Of a DNA stretch of 64,000 bases, positions 1-9,106 are shown one piece after another. Under the pieces are notes generated by a model, which searched no databases, had not been told where the DNA came from, and worked only from the letters and a program-made list of their open reading frames with translations. Numbering within the stretch: position 1 is the stretch's first letter; each line of letters starts with the position of its first letter. Source of the stretch: JAWSVE01 sp033852115 (GTDB lineage: Bacteria > Pseudomonadota > Gammaproteobacteria > Pseudomonadales > Cellvibrionaceae); assembly GCA_033852115.1 (NCBI GenBank), contig JAWSVE010000001.1:124001-188000 (forward strand), in the 5' to 3' direction. Position numbers and translations under genes: made by a program.

Positions 1-135
1 TGACGTTTCTTCGGAAACGGGCTGACTATCACTAGCGGCCAAATTATCTGCGGCTGCATGCTGGTCTACGCCACCCGATTCCTTCTGCGCATGCTCTCTT
101 AACGCTTTAGAAAAAGCAGATTCTAGTTTACTCAT
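1..135 (-). CDS. Start of a polysaccharide tyrosine autokinase (partial)
   Basis: Forty-five codons are open from an ATG at 135 to the left edge without a stop (N-terminus MSKLESAFSKALREHA). It begins 3 bp after the stop of the chain-length-determinant gene, in the same direction. In XrtA/PEP-CTERM-type exopolysaccharide loci the next gene is normally the CpsD/CapB-like tyrosine autokinase, whose N-terminus is a low-complexity hydrophilic linker like the one seen here. The ATPase domain would lie outside the window, so the function rests on position and on the character of the N-terminus only. Confidence 0.6.
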   Translation of the reverse strand, partial: MSKLESAFSKALREHAQKESGGVDQHAAADNLAASDSQPVSEETS

Positions 136-138
136 AAC

Positions 139-1674
139 TTAACCCGCTATCCTCAACCATGCAGCGTACCCATACAGAGCCCAGCTTAATAAAATCACAA
201 AAAGTATTATCGATTTTTTAAATGTATTTAGTGTGTATTCAGTTGGAGTGTTGACGTGATAAACGGACGCTAAAACTGGCAGCCCCATTCCTTCTGTAAT
301 CAATTTTTCAGAACGAACTTTCTGATCTATCAAGGTAACGCCATAAATCAAACACAATGGGAGCATAAAACTCAAAATCGCGCCTGCAGCGAGAAAATGT
401 GCAAATCGGATACCTTCCGGCGTCAAAGGCAGCGCAGCGTGCTCTTGAACTTTGAAAGTCATACCTTGATTTTCTTTGTCTATATTCATCGAAATGCGAG
501 CATTTTCACGTTGGCGCAGCAATGACTGATACAGCTCCTGGTTTACTTGATAATCCCGCGTCAATTGAGCTAATTTTGCCTCTACATCGTTAATTCGGAT
601 TATTCGTTCTTCTTCTACGGCTAATAGCTGCTTGGTTTCCTCAAGCCGAGCAGTTAACGACGCTAATTGCGTTTCCGCGGCCGACGCCTGGCTTCTTAAC
701 TCTTGATATAGCAGACTGGTTGTAGCAGCTTGAGAAATACCCCGTTCTTTATCAGCCACACTTAAACCGGCATTTGACTCTTGTTCTTTAAGCAGCGCCG
801 TCTCAATAGTTGCGATCTGAGTTTTGATTCTAACGATATCAGGGTATGTGTCTAAATAGCTCAGTCTCAGAGTGCTTAGTTGCTCTTCAAGCGCCGCAAG
901 TCTTTCTCGGTATTGTCCTTCACGAGTTAAATTTTCAGTAATAGCAGCCTCACCAGAAAGTTGCTTCTGAAGAGTTTCTTTACGGATTTTCAGCTCCCGG
1001 ACTTCCAACTGCGTTGCCTCCATTCGCCGACGGAGTTCCATGATTCGGCCATTGACTTCATCTTGTGAGCCTGGGCGCGCATCTACATTCGCAGTGTGAA
1101 AATCTTTTAGGGCTTGTTCAGCAACCTGTAATTTTTCTTGGTACTCTTCGACCTGACCGTTAATAAAATCGTAGGCGTCCTGACTTTCTTTCTGCTTTGC
1201 TGAAATACTATGCTCGATGAAAACATCGGTTATCGCACTAGCCGTTTTGTAAGCAACCTCAGGGTCAGCATTTTTTACCGCAATACTTAATAAGTTTCGT
1301 CCAGCATTTCTGACCTCGACCATTTTGCCTACAGCAACAATTGCCTTTTCTTTCTCTAACTCAGTAGAGTTTTCAGTTACCCACCCTGACGTTACCAATG
1401 CTTCTTCCATCGCGCCTCTACTGGAGATAATTTGTCGGGCGATTCGAGCTCGATCAACCACGTCAGTGGTTACTGCCGTCCCCTCCATTAGCGGGCGCAG
1501 GATATTAAATTGATCAACAAGAATAGCGCTTGAAGAGGTGTAAGATTTTGGCCAAAACCAGCCCACACCTAAAAAAGCGAGACTAGTAATCAAATACAGT
1601 GCTGCAAATACGCGTCTCTTATCCCAGATTTCACGCCGTAGCAACGATAATATTTCAGAAATTTCAGCGTTCAT
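139..1674 (-). CDS. Wzz/EpsF-like polysaccharide chain-length determinant
   Basis: Predicted inner-membrane polysaccharide co-polymerase that sets chain length of an exported polysaccharide with the neighbouring exporter and kinase. The 511-aa protein has an N-terminal membrane segment (about residues 23-42, ending in FWPKSYTSS), a long periplasmic coiled-coil region (about 150-390, rich in E, Q, L and R), a GNVR-like segment before the second membrane segment (TRDYQVNQELYQSLLRQREN), and hydrophobic stretches near residues 430-450 and 488-505. The size and the tail with extra hydrophobic segments fit the XrtA-associated chain-length family better than short O-antigen Wzz. It lies between the exporter gene upstream and the kinase downstream, in one operon. 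Confidence 0.9.
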   Translation of the reverse strand: MNAEISEILSLLRREIWDKRRVFAALYLITSLAFLGVGWFWPKSYTSSSAILVDQFNILRPLMEGTAVTTDVVDRARIARQIISSRGAMEEALVTSGWVTENSTELEKEKAIVAVGKMVEVRNAGRNLLSIAVKNADPEVAYKTASAITDVFIEHSISAKQKESQDAYDFINGQVEEYQEKLQVAEQALKDFHTANVDARPGSQDEVNGRIMELRRRMEATQLEVRELKIRKETLQKQLSGEAAITENLTREGQYRERLAALEEQLSTLRLSYLDTYPDIVRIKTQIATIETALLKEQESNAGLSVADKERGISQAATTSLLYQELRSQASAAETQLASLTARLEETKQLLAVEEERIIRINDVEAKLAQLTRDYQVNQELYQSLLRQRENARISMNIDKENQGMTFKVQEHAALPLTPEGIRFAHFLAAGAILSFMLPLCLIYGVTLIDQKVRSEKLITEGMGLPVLASVYHVNTPTEYTLNTFKKSIILFVILLSWALYGYAAWLRIAG

Positions 1675-1728
1675 TCAAAGATGTACCTGCTTGATCGAAT
1701 TTATTGGAGCGTGACGACAAAACTTAGA

Positions 1729-2415
1729 TTAAAAGAGGCGCTCAGGAATAGTCAGGACATCACCAGGCTCCACGGCATAATTTGTATCCATTTTCCCGGA
1801 CTTCAGAATATCAGCAACCTTCACCGAGATCGCTTGGACCCCTTCTTCCGTTTGCCGATACAGCTTGGCACTGTTGCCTGAAGCAAAATCGTTCAGACCT
1901 CCAGCCTCCAACACCAAATCCAATACCGTCATCCCCTGCCGAAACCGAAAAGAGGAAGGAGTATTAACTGCACCAGAAACCCGTACTCGAGACAGAAACT
2001 CATGGCTTCTTAGCTCCACTAGAATAACGGCAACTTGCGGGTCACGAATGTAGGCGGAAAGTTTTTGTGTGATATCGTCAGCGACCATTTTTGGCGTTTT
2101 ACCTCCAGCCATCACCTCCCCAACAAGAGGGATAGATATTTGGCCGTCTGGGCGCACAGGAACCGTAATGGATAAATCAGGGTTTTTCCAAACGCTCACC
2201 TGTATTTGGTCATCGACCCCAATCAAATACTGGTCGACCAATAACACCGGCACAGCATTCTTTTGCGGCGCATAAGCCATGTCATCAGGCGTACTCGAAC
2301 AGCCAACCACTAGACTACAAACCACTATAGCGGTTAACGATAAAAATATAGTTTTCACTTTGTTATAGCTATATAGCACTTTTCTAATGCTCCCAATCCA
2401 TCCATAAAAGGTCAT
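1729..2415 (-). CDS. Wza/EpsE-like outer-membrane polysaccharide export lipoprotein
   Basis: Predicted outer-membrane exporter of the polysaccharide export family. A signal peptide ends in a lipobox (LVVGC, with the lipidated Cys followed by SSTPDD) about 39 residues in. The poly-export domain follows (LIGVDDQIQVSVWKNPDLS, then VPVRPDGQISIPLVGEV), and then an SLBB-like segment (VRVSGAVNTPSSFRF to EPGDVLTIPERLF). At 228 aa it is short, as is usual for the XrtA/PEP-CTERM-associated exporters. The listed start gives an unusually long leader; a GTG about 19 codons downstream (VKTIFLSLTAIV) would give a more normal signal peptide. First gene of the minus-strand operon, with a CRP-like site about 290 bp upstream. 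Confidence 0.88.
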   Translation of the reverse strand: MTFYGWIGSIRKVLYSYNKVKTIFLSLTAIVVCSLVVGCSSTPDDMAYAPQKNAVPVLLVDQYLIGVDDQIQVSVWKNPDLSITVPVRPDGQISIPLVGEVMAGGKTPKMVADDITQKLSAYIRDPQVAVILVELRSHEFLSRVRVSGAVNTPSSFRFRQGMTVLDLVLEAGGLNDFASGNSAKLYRQTEEGVQAISVKVADILKSGKMDTNYAVEPGDVLTIPERLF

Positions 2416-3219
2416 TAATAAGGTGTGTATCTCAAACGCCTCTTCCGCTAGAGCCCCGCTTGCAATTTATACAGTGAACCATCTAGCACTTTAAGCAAAC
2501 TTTGCCTGTCGCTGAAATCTATTTACTTTAAGCTGTGGTGAGCGTACTCCAATTTACCCCAATTACAGCTAACCGAAGCTCACCCCTGCAGTGGCTGGAA
2601 TCACCAGCAGAAACCTTGAATATTATCACATAATGGACATCTGCAACGACACCAAAATCAACATCCACCCGACAGAGAGCAACGCTCGCCCAACCAGCTT
2701 TTTGTGATACAAGTCACAAAATATGCCGATATCACTGTGACGGAATAAGCGCCCGCGGCAGGTGAAACAGAAAACGTAAGCAATGCTTATCTTCCACCCA
2801 ACAAAACCTCTCAAATATTGTTGGCATGGCAATGATTGGTTAAGCACTTGCGTAGAGAAATATACTCACACTATGCACTTAAATCTTTATACGAATGACA
2901 CAAGGGCTTTGATAGCCGATGAAACGAAGCTCAATCTAAGTTGAAGCTTCGGGTGCACCTAAGATAGAAAAATAGAGATAGGAATATAAGATTGCCTCTT
3001 CCACTCCCTGAAAAAGCAGCTGCGTATCTGAACTCATCCATAAGACGCGCGTAATCTAACTTACCCATAATTAAAATTCAATATTTATCCTTCTCATAGC
3101 TTCCCGACTGAGCACCTCTTTCGCAGAAATCACCGCAGCACTAAAAGCTCCGCACAGTCACATGCAATATGTCATAATGTCGCCGCCTTGATTACCTCCT
3201 CTGACCAAGAGAGCATACA
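2416..3219. other. Intergenic control region between divergent polysaccharide operons
   Basis: About 800 bp separate the exporter operon (leftward) and the sugar-nucleotide operon (rightward). I find no convincing gene: the 73-codon minus-strand frame at 2626-2847 overlaps the CRP-like palindrome and resembles nothing I know. The clearest element is the perfect TGTGA-N6-TCACA site at 2705-2720. A second short dyad (TCACTGTGA) sits at 2733-2741. No confident sigma-54 promoter was found on either strand. Confidence 0.6.
2702..2723. promoter_or_regulatory. CRP/Vfr-type binding site
   Basis: TTTTGTGA-TACAAG-TCACAAAA is a perfect palindrome with 8-bp arms and contains the full consensus TGTGA-N6-TCACA. 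CRP and its pseudomonad relative Vfr recognise this pattern. It lies about 290 bp upstream of the exporter gene and about 500 bp upstream of the dehydrogenase gene, so it could serve either transcript. Cyclic-AMP control of the polysaccharide locus is an inference. Confidence 0.65.
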
Positions 3220-4500
3220 GTGAACAGAAAAATATCCGTTATCGGTCTCGGCTATGTTGGACTTCCTGTCGCCGTTGCCTTTGGACAAACCCACCACGTT
3301 ATTGGATTCGATATCAACACGCATCGAATCCGAGAACTTAGTGAGGGCAAAGACTCTACCCTCGAGGTAGAACCAGAACAACTTCAAGCAGCAGACATCC
3401 ACTTCACCAGTGACGCGCAAGACTTAAGTGAGGCGGACTTTCATATAGTGGCAGTTCCTACACCTATCAGACGCACCAAGCAACCAGATCTTGGTCCCCT
3501 ACTGAGCGCCTCGAGGACTATAGGTAAACACCTTAAAAAGGGCGACATCGTTGTATTCGAGTCTACTGTTTACCCTGGAGCAACGGAGGAAGACTGTTTA
3601 CCTATACTTGAAGCGGAATCCGGCTTGACCGCAAGCGTAGATTTCACCGTTGGCTACTCACCAGAGCGGATCAACCCAGGAGATAAAGAGCATACCTTCA
3701 CCAAAATAACCAAAGTAGTCTCGGGTCAAACAATAGAGACACTCAATATTATCGCTGAGGTCTATGGCAGCGTTGTGACAGCGGGTATACACAAAGCGCC
3801 ATCAATTAAGGCGGCCGAGGCTGCCAAAGTGATCGAGAATACACAGAGAGATCTCAATATCGCGTTGATGAATGAGCTATCTGTTATCTTCAAGCGTATG
3901 AATATTGACACGCTTGACGTGCTTCAAGCAGCCTCTACCAAATGGAACTTCCTTCCATTTAAACCAGGGCTCGTTGGAGGTCATTGTATTGGTGTAGACC
4001 CCTACTACCTCACCTACAAAGCAGAGCAGCTAGGATATCAACCTAATGTAATTCTTGCAGGGCGTCGCATTAATGACTCAATGAGTGATTACATAGTCAC
4101 CGAAGCCATCAAAAAGATGGTGTTAAATGACATTCCCGTGCGTAATAGCCGCGTTGCGATTCTTGGCCTTACCTTTAAAGAAAACTGCCCCGACCTTCGG
4201 AACTCCAGAGTGATGGATATTGTTTCCGAGCTTTCCAGCTATGAGATCAACCCGCTAATCCACGATCCATTGGCTGACCCAAAAGAGGCCACTGAAGAAT
4301 ATGGTCTAACGCTCAGCGAGTGGGATGACATCAATCAACTGGACTTGGTTATCATAGCAACCGCTCATGATGACTATAAATCGCTCTCACCAGCGAACCT
4401 AGCAGCACGATTAAAACCTAACGCGTTAATATTCGACGTAAAAGGAATTTTGAACCGAGAAGACTATGCCGCAGCAGGCATGACCATTTGGAGATTGTAA
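3220..4500 (+). CDS. Nucleotide-sugar dehydrogenase (VipA/TviB/WbpA-like)
   Basis: Predicted NAD-dependent UDP-(N-acetyl)hexosamine 6-dehydrogenase, making a UDP-uronic acid for the extracellular polysaccharide. The Rossmann motif is at the N-terminus (VIGLGYVGLPVA). The central region carries the Lys-containing helix (EAAKVIENTQRDLNIALMNE), and the catalytic Cys is in GLVGGHCIGVDPYYL near residue 257. The C-terminal UDP-binding domain contains GLTFKENCPDLRNS. The 426-aa length is typical. The start is GTG, with AAGAGAG about 7 bp upstream. The next gene starts directly after the stop codon, so the two are co-transcribed and together would give an epimerised uronic acid donor. Confidence 0.92.
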   Translation: MNRKISVIGLGYVGLPVAVAFGQTHHVIGFDINTHRIRELSEGKDSTLEVEPEQLQAADIHFTSDAQDLSEADFHIVAVPTPIRRTKQPDLGPLLSASRTIGKHLKKGDIVVFESTVYPGATEEDCLPILEAESGLTASVDFTVGYSPERINPGDKEHTFTKITKVVSGQTIETLNIIAEVYGSVVTAGIHKAPSIKAAEAAKVIENTQRDLNIALMNELSVIFKRMNIDTLDVLQAASTKWNFLPFKPGLVGGHCIGVDPYYLTYKAEQLGYQPNVILAGRRINDSMSDYIVTEAIKKMVLNDIPVRNSRVAILGLTFKENCPDLRNSRVMDIVSELSSYEINPLIHDPLADPKEATEEYGLTLSEWDDINQLDLVIIATAHDDYKSLSPANLAARLKPNALIFDVKGILNREDYAAAGMTIWRL

Positions 4501-5508
4501 ATGAAAGTATTAGTAACTGGCGCTGCTGGTTTTATTGGATCTACTCTCAGCCACCAATTACTTGAGCGCGGAGACCAGGTTGTCGGCATCGACAATTTGA
4601 ACGACTACTATGACGTGCAGTTAAAATTAGATCGCCTAGCCCGCCTTGAACCACATAAAAGCTTCAGCTTTGTAAAGCTTGATGTCGCTGATCGGGAAGG
4701 TATGACCTCTCTTTTTAACAAAGAAAAATTCGACCGAGTCGTACACCTTGCGGCACAGGCTGGCGTGCGCTACTCGATTGAAAACCCTCACTCCTATATA
4801 GATTCAAATATTGTCGGTTTTTGCAATATTCTAGAAGGATGCCGCCATAACATGGTAGAACATCTTGTTTACGCGTCATCAAGTTCTGTCTATGGTGCGA
4901 ACAAAGCTCAACCATTCTCTGAACAACACAATGTAGACCACCCAATCGCCCTATACGCCGCCAGTAAAAAAGCAAATGAGTTAATGGCGCACTCGTACTC
5001 TAGTCTGTACAACCTGCCGACCACAGGGCTTCGCTTCTTTACGGTTTACGGCCCTTGGGGCCGCCCCGATATGGCCCTATTCAAGTTTACAAAAGGAATT
5101 ATTGAAGATTCGCCTATCGATATTTATAACCATGGCGAAATGATCCGTGACTTTACCTACATTGACGACATAGTCGAAGGTGTCGTGCGGACTCTAGACA
5201 ACGTTGCCACTGCAAACTCTGATTGGGACGGGACTGATCCAGACCCCTCGACAAGTTATGCGCCTTATCGGATCTACAATATTGGAAATAACACACCGGT
5301 AAGACTAATGGACTTCATCGAAGCAATCGAAAAAGCCGTGGGAAAACCTGCTATCAAGAATATGATGGATATGCAGCCAGGGGACGTTCCGTCAACATGT
5401 GCTGACGTTTCAGCGCTAGAAAATGATGTCGGTTTCAAGCCCAATACATCAGTCGTTGATGGTATTAACCGATTCGTCAGCTGGTACCGCGAATACTTCA
5501 AAATATAG
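4501..5508 (+). CDS. UDP-glucuronate (or UDP-GlcNAcA) 4-epimerase family protein
   Basis: Short-chain dehydrogenase-type sugar-nucleotide epimerase acting in the cytoplasm. The NAD motif is at the N-terminus (VTGAAGFIGSTL), followed by DNLNDYYDVQLK, which is characteristic of the uronate 4-epimerase subgroup. The serine cluster SSSSVYG and the catalytic YAASKKANE (YxxxK) are at about residues 125-160, and RFFTVYGPWGRPDMA follows. The 335-aa length is usual. The gene abuts the dehydrogenase upstream and is followed 33 bp later by a strong terminator, so the two form a complete transcript. Whether the substrate is glucuronate or an N-acetylated uronate cannot be read from the sequence. Confidence 0.9.
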   Translation: MKVLVTGAAGFIGSTLSHQLLERGDQVVGIDNLNDYYDVQLKLDRLARLEPHKSFSFVKLDVADREGMTSLFNKEKFDRVVHLAAQAGVRYSIENPHSYIDSNIVGFCNILEGCRHNMVEHLVYASSSSVYGANKAQPFSEQHNVDHPIALYAASKKANELMAHSYSSLYNLPTTGLRFFTVYGPWGRPDMALFKFTKGIIEDSPIDIYNHGEMIRDFTYIDDIVEGVVRTLDNVATANSDWDGTDPDPSTSYAPYRIYNIGNNTPVRLMDFIEAIEKAVGKPAIKNMMDMQPGDVPSTCADVSALENDVGFKPNTSVVDGINRFVSWYREYFKI

Positions 5509-5541
5509 CGGCGGCGTTACCACGCGCTCGACACAACTTAC

Positions 5542-5579
5542 TCACAAAAAAGGCCATCGTATGATGGCCTTTTTTGTGA
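5542..5579. terminator. Bidirectional intrinsic terminator
   Basis: A perfect 17-bp stem (TCACAAAAAAGGCCATC) with a GTAT loop. The A-run and T-run arms give a U-tract on either strand. It sits between the convergent epimerase gene and the ammonium transporter gene and should terminate both. Confidence 0.9.
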
Positions 5580-5596
5580 CTACGCGATAACAAGCT

Positions 5597-6895
5597 TTAT
5601 AAGTTATACCCAGACTCTTCATGCGAGACCACATCCAGCCCCTGGGTCTCATCTTCTGCACTGACTCGAATACCACCGGTCAATACACTGGTGATCTTGA
5701 GAATCACCCAGGTAGCCACCGCGGTGAATACGATAGTCGCGACAACACCGATTAGTTGCGCTTGAAGCTGACCTCCCATGGTCATACCTTCAGCGTATCC
5801 TTGACCACTGAAAGCACCTATCTGGTCAGATGCAAAGAATGCCACTAAAAGACTACCTAAAATGCCGCCTACGCCATGGACTGGAAAGACATCCAGAGAG
5901 TCGTCAATTACTAGCTTGCGTTTGATGAACTGAGTCGCCGCAAAACAGACCAAACCCGCCAACAAACCTATAACAATTGCCCCTACTGGTCCAACAAATC
6001 CGGAGCAAGGCGTGATGGTCCCCAAACCTGCTACCATGCCAGTGACAATACCTAACACACTTGGCTTACCAAATTTCTTCCACTCCATCGCGACCCAAGC
6101 AAGAGATCCAGCCGCTGCGGATAAATGGGTAACCAACATAGCCATCGCTGCGTCACCATTAGCTGCGAGAGCGGAACCACCATTAAACCCAAACCAGCCA
6201 ACCCACAGCATGCCAGCACCCGTGACTGTCATGGTCAGGTTATGTGGAGGCATAGGTGTTTTTGGAAACCCATTGCGGTTACCAATGACAACAGCACACA
6301 CGAGTGCGGCAACACCGGCTGTAATGTGGACCACAATCCCACCCGCAAAATCTAGCACGCCAAGCTCTGACAACCAGCCGCCGCCCCATACCCAGTGGCA
6401 GACAGGTGCATACACACCGATCAACCAGAGTGAACTAAATATGAGAACCGAGGAAAACTTCATTCGCTCAGCAAACGCACCAACAATGAGTGCCGGCGTG
6501 ATTATTGCGAAGGTCATTTGGAACGTAGCGAACAAGCTTTCAGGAATATCTCCCGATAAGGTATCTTCTCCTATACCGCTAAACAACACCTTGGAAAAAT
6601 CGCCAATCAAGCTATTGCCAGTCCCAAAGGCAAAACTATAACCGAGCAGCAACCACAGGATTGACGCAATACAGGCAATAGAAAAACATTGCATCAACAC
6701 CGATAAGACGTTTTTCTTACGAACAAGACCGCCATAAAACAGGGATAAGCCTGGCAGAGTCATAAATAAGACAAGCGCAGTAGATGTCAAAATCCACGCT
6801 GTGTTGCCGGTGTCTAATGTATCGGCTAGTGCAGTTGTCGGGATCAGCAGCGCGAGCAACGCCGCCGTCGGTAAGGTTACCAACGTTCTTTTCAT
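5597..6895 (-). CDS. amt: Ammonium transporter (Amt/MEP/Rh family)
   Basis: Inner-membrane ammonium channel. The start at 6895 gives a signal peptide (MKRTLVTLPTAALLALL) and is preceded by GGAGAG; an in-frame ATG six codons upstream is less likely. About 11 membrane segments follow. Family hallmarks are LPGLSLFYGGLVRKKNVLSV, GDIPESLFATFQMTFA, ICHWVWGGG-like VCHWVWGGGWLS, DFAGGIVVHITAGVAAL with a pore His, and DVFPVHGVGGILGSLL with the second His. The C-terminal tail is short and cytoplasmic. No glnK gene lies beside it, whereas amtB is often paired with one. No clear sigma-54 promoter was found upstream. Confidence 0.96.
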   Translation of the reverse strand: MKRTLVTLPTAALLALLIPTTALADTLDTGNTAWILTSTALVLFMTLPGLSLFYGGLVRKKNVLSVLMQCFSIACIASILWLLLGYSFAFGTGNSLIGDFSKVLFSGIGEDTLSGDIPESLFATFQMTFAIITPALIVGAFAERMKFSSVLIFSSLWLIGVYAPVCHWVWGGGWLSELGVLDFAGGIVVHITAGVAALVCAVVIGNRNGFPKTPMPPHNLTMTVTGAGMLWVGWFGFNGGSALAANGDAAMAMLVTHLSAAAGSLAWVAMEWKKFGKPSVLGIVTGMVAGLGTITPCSGFVGPVGAIVIGLLAGLVCFAATQFIKRKLVIDDSLDVFPVHGVGGILGSLLVAFFASDQIGAFSGQGYAEGMTMGGQLQAQLIGVVATIVFTAVATWVILKITSVLTGGIRVSAEDETQGLDVVSHEESGYNL

Positions 6896-7100
6896 GGGGC
6901 TCTCTCCAAGCAATGGTCTATCTTTGGCTACCGTCGAGGGCAGCTCTGATCGTTGTATTGTTATATTAATTACAAATTAGAGGATAGAGAGTTGCCTAGC
7001 TCAAAAACTAGCCATCGACTCGCCCCATTTTGCGGCACAAATAATAACGAAAATCGGAAGCGCGTACAGCTCAAAAATTGAATTTTCTGAATCGACAGAC

Positions 7101-7127
7101 AGTCAATCGGCACTTTATCGATTGACT
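7101..7127 (-). terminator. Possible terminator hairpin at the end of the TgpA operon
   Basis: A 9-bp perfect stem (AGTCAATCG) with a 9-nt loop that overlaps the stop codon of the transglutaminase gene. The following minus-strand bases are only moderately T-rich, so termination efficiency is uncertain. Confidence 0.4.
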
Positions 7128-9106
7128 AGCGAACGCAGCACCTCCAGCTGAGCGGCGTCATTTTGATAGGTGTACGTTTCATAAGCGGTTGAAACCTGCT
7201 CAATCCAGTCTGCCTGATCCGGTAAGGCAGACATTGAGCGTCGAGCAAATGTCCGCGGTGGCTCTCCTTTCCCCCTCTCAATTCCCAGCGTTGAAAGGCG
7301 CTTTAAAAACTTATGGTAATACTTATCAGCCAATGTCATTCGCTGCTGACGCATTGAGATCAACAAGCTCACTCCGATTGCGGCCAAAATAACTGCCCCC
7401 GAGCCAATGAGTAGCAATGCTATGCGCATTGGAGTGATATCTCCCAACAACCGGCGTAAAAAAGCAGTCTGTTGTTCTTGGTTATAGCCCATCACCGTCG
7501 ACTGCCACTGATATTCGATAGCCTCTAACCTCAACTTAAGGTTATTGATAAAGGAAAGGTGGCTAAAACGCTCGAGTGACAATGTGCCTGTGAGCAAAGG
7601 TACTTCGTCAACGCTTAACGCGGCGTCTATCCCGCTTTCAATTCTATTCGGCGCTACCCAAGCGGTAGGATCAACTCTCACCCACCCTTCGCCTTCAAAC
7701 CAAACTTCCGACCAAGCGTGCGCATCCGCTTGTGATACTCGCAAAAAATTTTCTAAAGGATTCCACTTCCCGCCTTGATAACCTGCAACCACTCTCGCTG
7801 GTATACCAGCTGCGCGCATCATCACTGTAAAGCTTGACGCAAAGTGTTCACAAAACCCCCGACGCGTTTTCCACATAAACTCGTCAACGGAGTGTTGCCC
7901 CAACAATGGAGGAGATAATGTATAAACAAAATCGGAGCGGAAATAATTAAGGACTTTTTGCATGTAGGCTCTTTCATCGTTACCTACCTCGTTTAACCAT
8001 TGATGGGCCGTTGCAATGGATTCAGCGTTGAATCCGTCGGGCAAATAGGTGTTACGCCGACGAATATGGCTGGGCAAAGAGTCCATTTGAAATGCAAAAT
8101 TCAAATAACTTTCCACAGAATAACTTATTCTTGTCCCGATAGGTTTACGACGGACCAAACGATTGTCACCGGTAACACGAACTGCCTCTTCATTTGAACG
8201 AGCAGTAGGAATAGCGTAAAGCCAATGCTGCTGAGTCGGCTCCATAATGACATTATAGCGAATTAGCTTGCCGTCAGCTTGAAGTAAAGGTTCATCCCTT
8301 GTCGCGCTAGCAGATTGCCGCGTTGGAACAGGATAAGATGAAATACCACCCAGTTCCCAGCGCCTCCCATCAAAATCAGAAAACACAAGACCGCGCCAAT
8401 ACAGATCGGAATTAAGAGGAATGACTTCGTTTTCAAATTTCACTTTAAAGGCTGTGGCGTTACTTTGAGCCAGGTTGCTAAAATCACCGGGCGCCATACT
8501 GTCACTAACCCCCGTTTTAGCCGTGTTAGTAGGCTGCGGAACAGCCCATATCGACCCAACTCTTGGCATCGTAATGAATAAAACAAACATTAACGGGACA
8601 CTTTGAAATACCATGGTCGCGGCATAGCGAAAGCTTATAGCGGGTCGTGTGTGCGCAGACTGATACAAACTAAGCAAGGTTGTAGTTAACAGAATCACGC
8701 AGAAGAACACATAGATTGTTGCGAGCATCGACTGGTAAAAAAGTAATTCTGTCGCAACAACAAAATACCCCAAATAAATAATTAACAACGCATCGCGTTT
8801 ACTACTCATCTCCAGCAACTTCAGGATAAACATAGTAATCAACAGCGCGACCATCGGTTCTAAACCGTAAAACTTGCGAAAACTTGCACCCAGGCCTATC
8901 ACGCAAACCAACAACAACGTCGCTTTTACCCAAGATTTTGGAAATCCCCAAATACCACGATATATTTGTACTCGCCACACAACCGCAACAGACCATGCTG
9001 CAATAACCCAAATAGGAAGACGACCTAGATGTGGCACTATCAGCAGTAATTGGCTCACCAACAACCAAACAAAACTGGCACGCGATAACTGAAAATAAGG
9101 CGTCAT
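7115..9106 (-). CDS. tgpA: TgpA-type membrane transglutaminase-like protein (DUF3488/DUF4129)
   Basis: Inner-membrane protein with a periplasmic transglutaminase-like domain; the family is named after P. aeruginosa TgpA. Five to six hydrophobic segments fill the first 185 residues (DUF3488). The papain-like triad is visible as RRGFCEHFASSF (Cys near 416), ADAHAWSEVWF (His near 460) and WVRVDPTAW (Asp near 476). One more membrane segment is near 567-590 (IALLLIGSGAVILAAIGVSLL), followed by a cytoplasmic DUF4129-like tail. Its start overlaps the DUF58 gene by 4 bp, so it belongs to the moxR-DUF58-tgpA operon found across gammaproteobacteria. Confidence 0.93.
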   Translation of the reverse strand: MTPYFQLSRASFVWLLVSQLLLIVPHLGRLPIWVIAAWSVAVVWRVQIYRGIWGFPKSWVKATLLLVCVIGLGASFRKFYGLEPMVALLITMFILKLLEMSSKRDALLIIYLGYFVVATELLFYQSMLATIYVFFCVILLTTTLLSLYQSAHTRPAISFRYAATMVFQSVPLMFVLFITMPRVGSIWAVPQPTNTAKTGVSDSMAPGDFSNLAQSNATAFKVKFENEVIPLNSDLYWRGLVFSDFDGRRWELGGISSYPVPTRQSASATRDEPLLQADGKLIRYNVIMEPTQQHWLYAIPTARSNEEAVRVTGDNRLVRRKPIGTRISYSVESYLNFAFQMDSLPSHIRRRNTYLPDGFNAESIATAHQWLNEVGNDERAYMQKVLNYFRSDFVYTLSPPLLGQHSVDEFMWKTRRGFCEHFASSFTVMMRAAGIPARVVAGYQGGKWNPLENFLRVSQADAHAWSEVWFEGEGWVRVDPTAWVAPNRIESGIDAALSVDEVPLLTGTLSLERFSHLSFINNLKLRLEAIEYQWQSTVMGYNQEQQTAFLRRLLGDITPMRIALLLIGSGAVILAAIGVSLLISMRQQRMTLADKYYHKFLKRLSTLGIERGKGEPPRTFARRSMSALPDQADWIEQVSTAYETYTYQNDAAQLEVLRSLVNR

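Noticed and set aside
2626..2847. 73-codon minus-strand frame with hydrophobic segments in the polysaccharide control region
   Set aside because: It overlaps the CRP-like palindrome, has no ribosome site and matches no family; more likely a chance frame.
6896..7100. Sigma-54 promoter upstream of the ammonium transporter gene
   Set aside because: No GG-N10-GC element was found in a suitable position on the minus strand.
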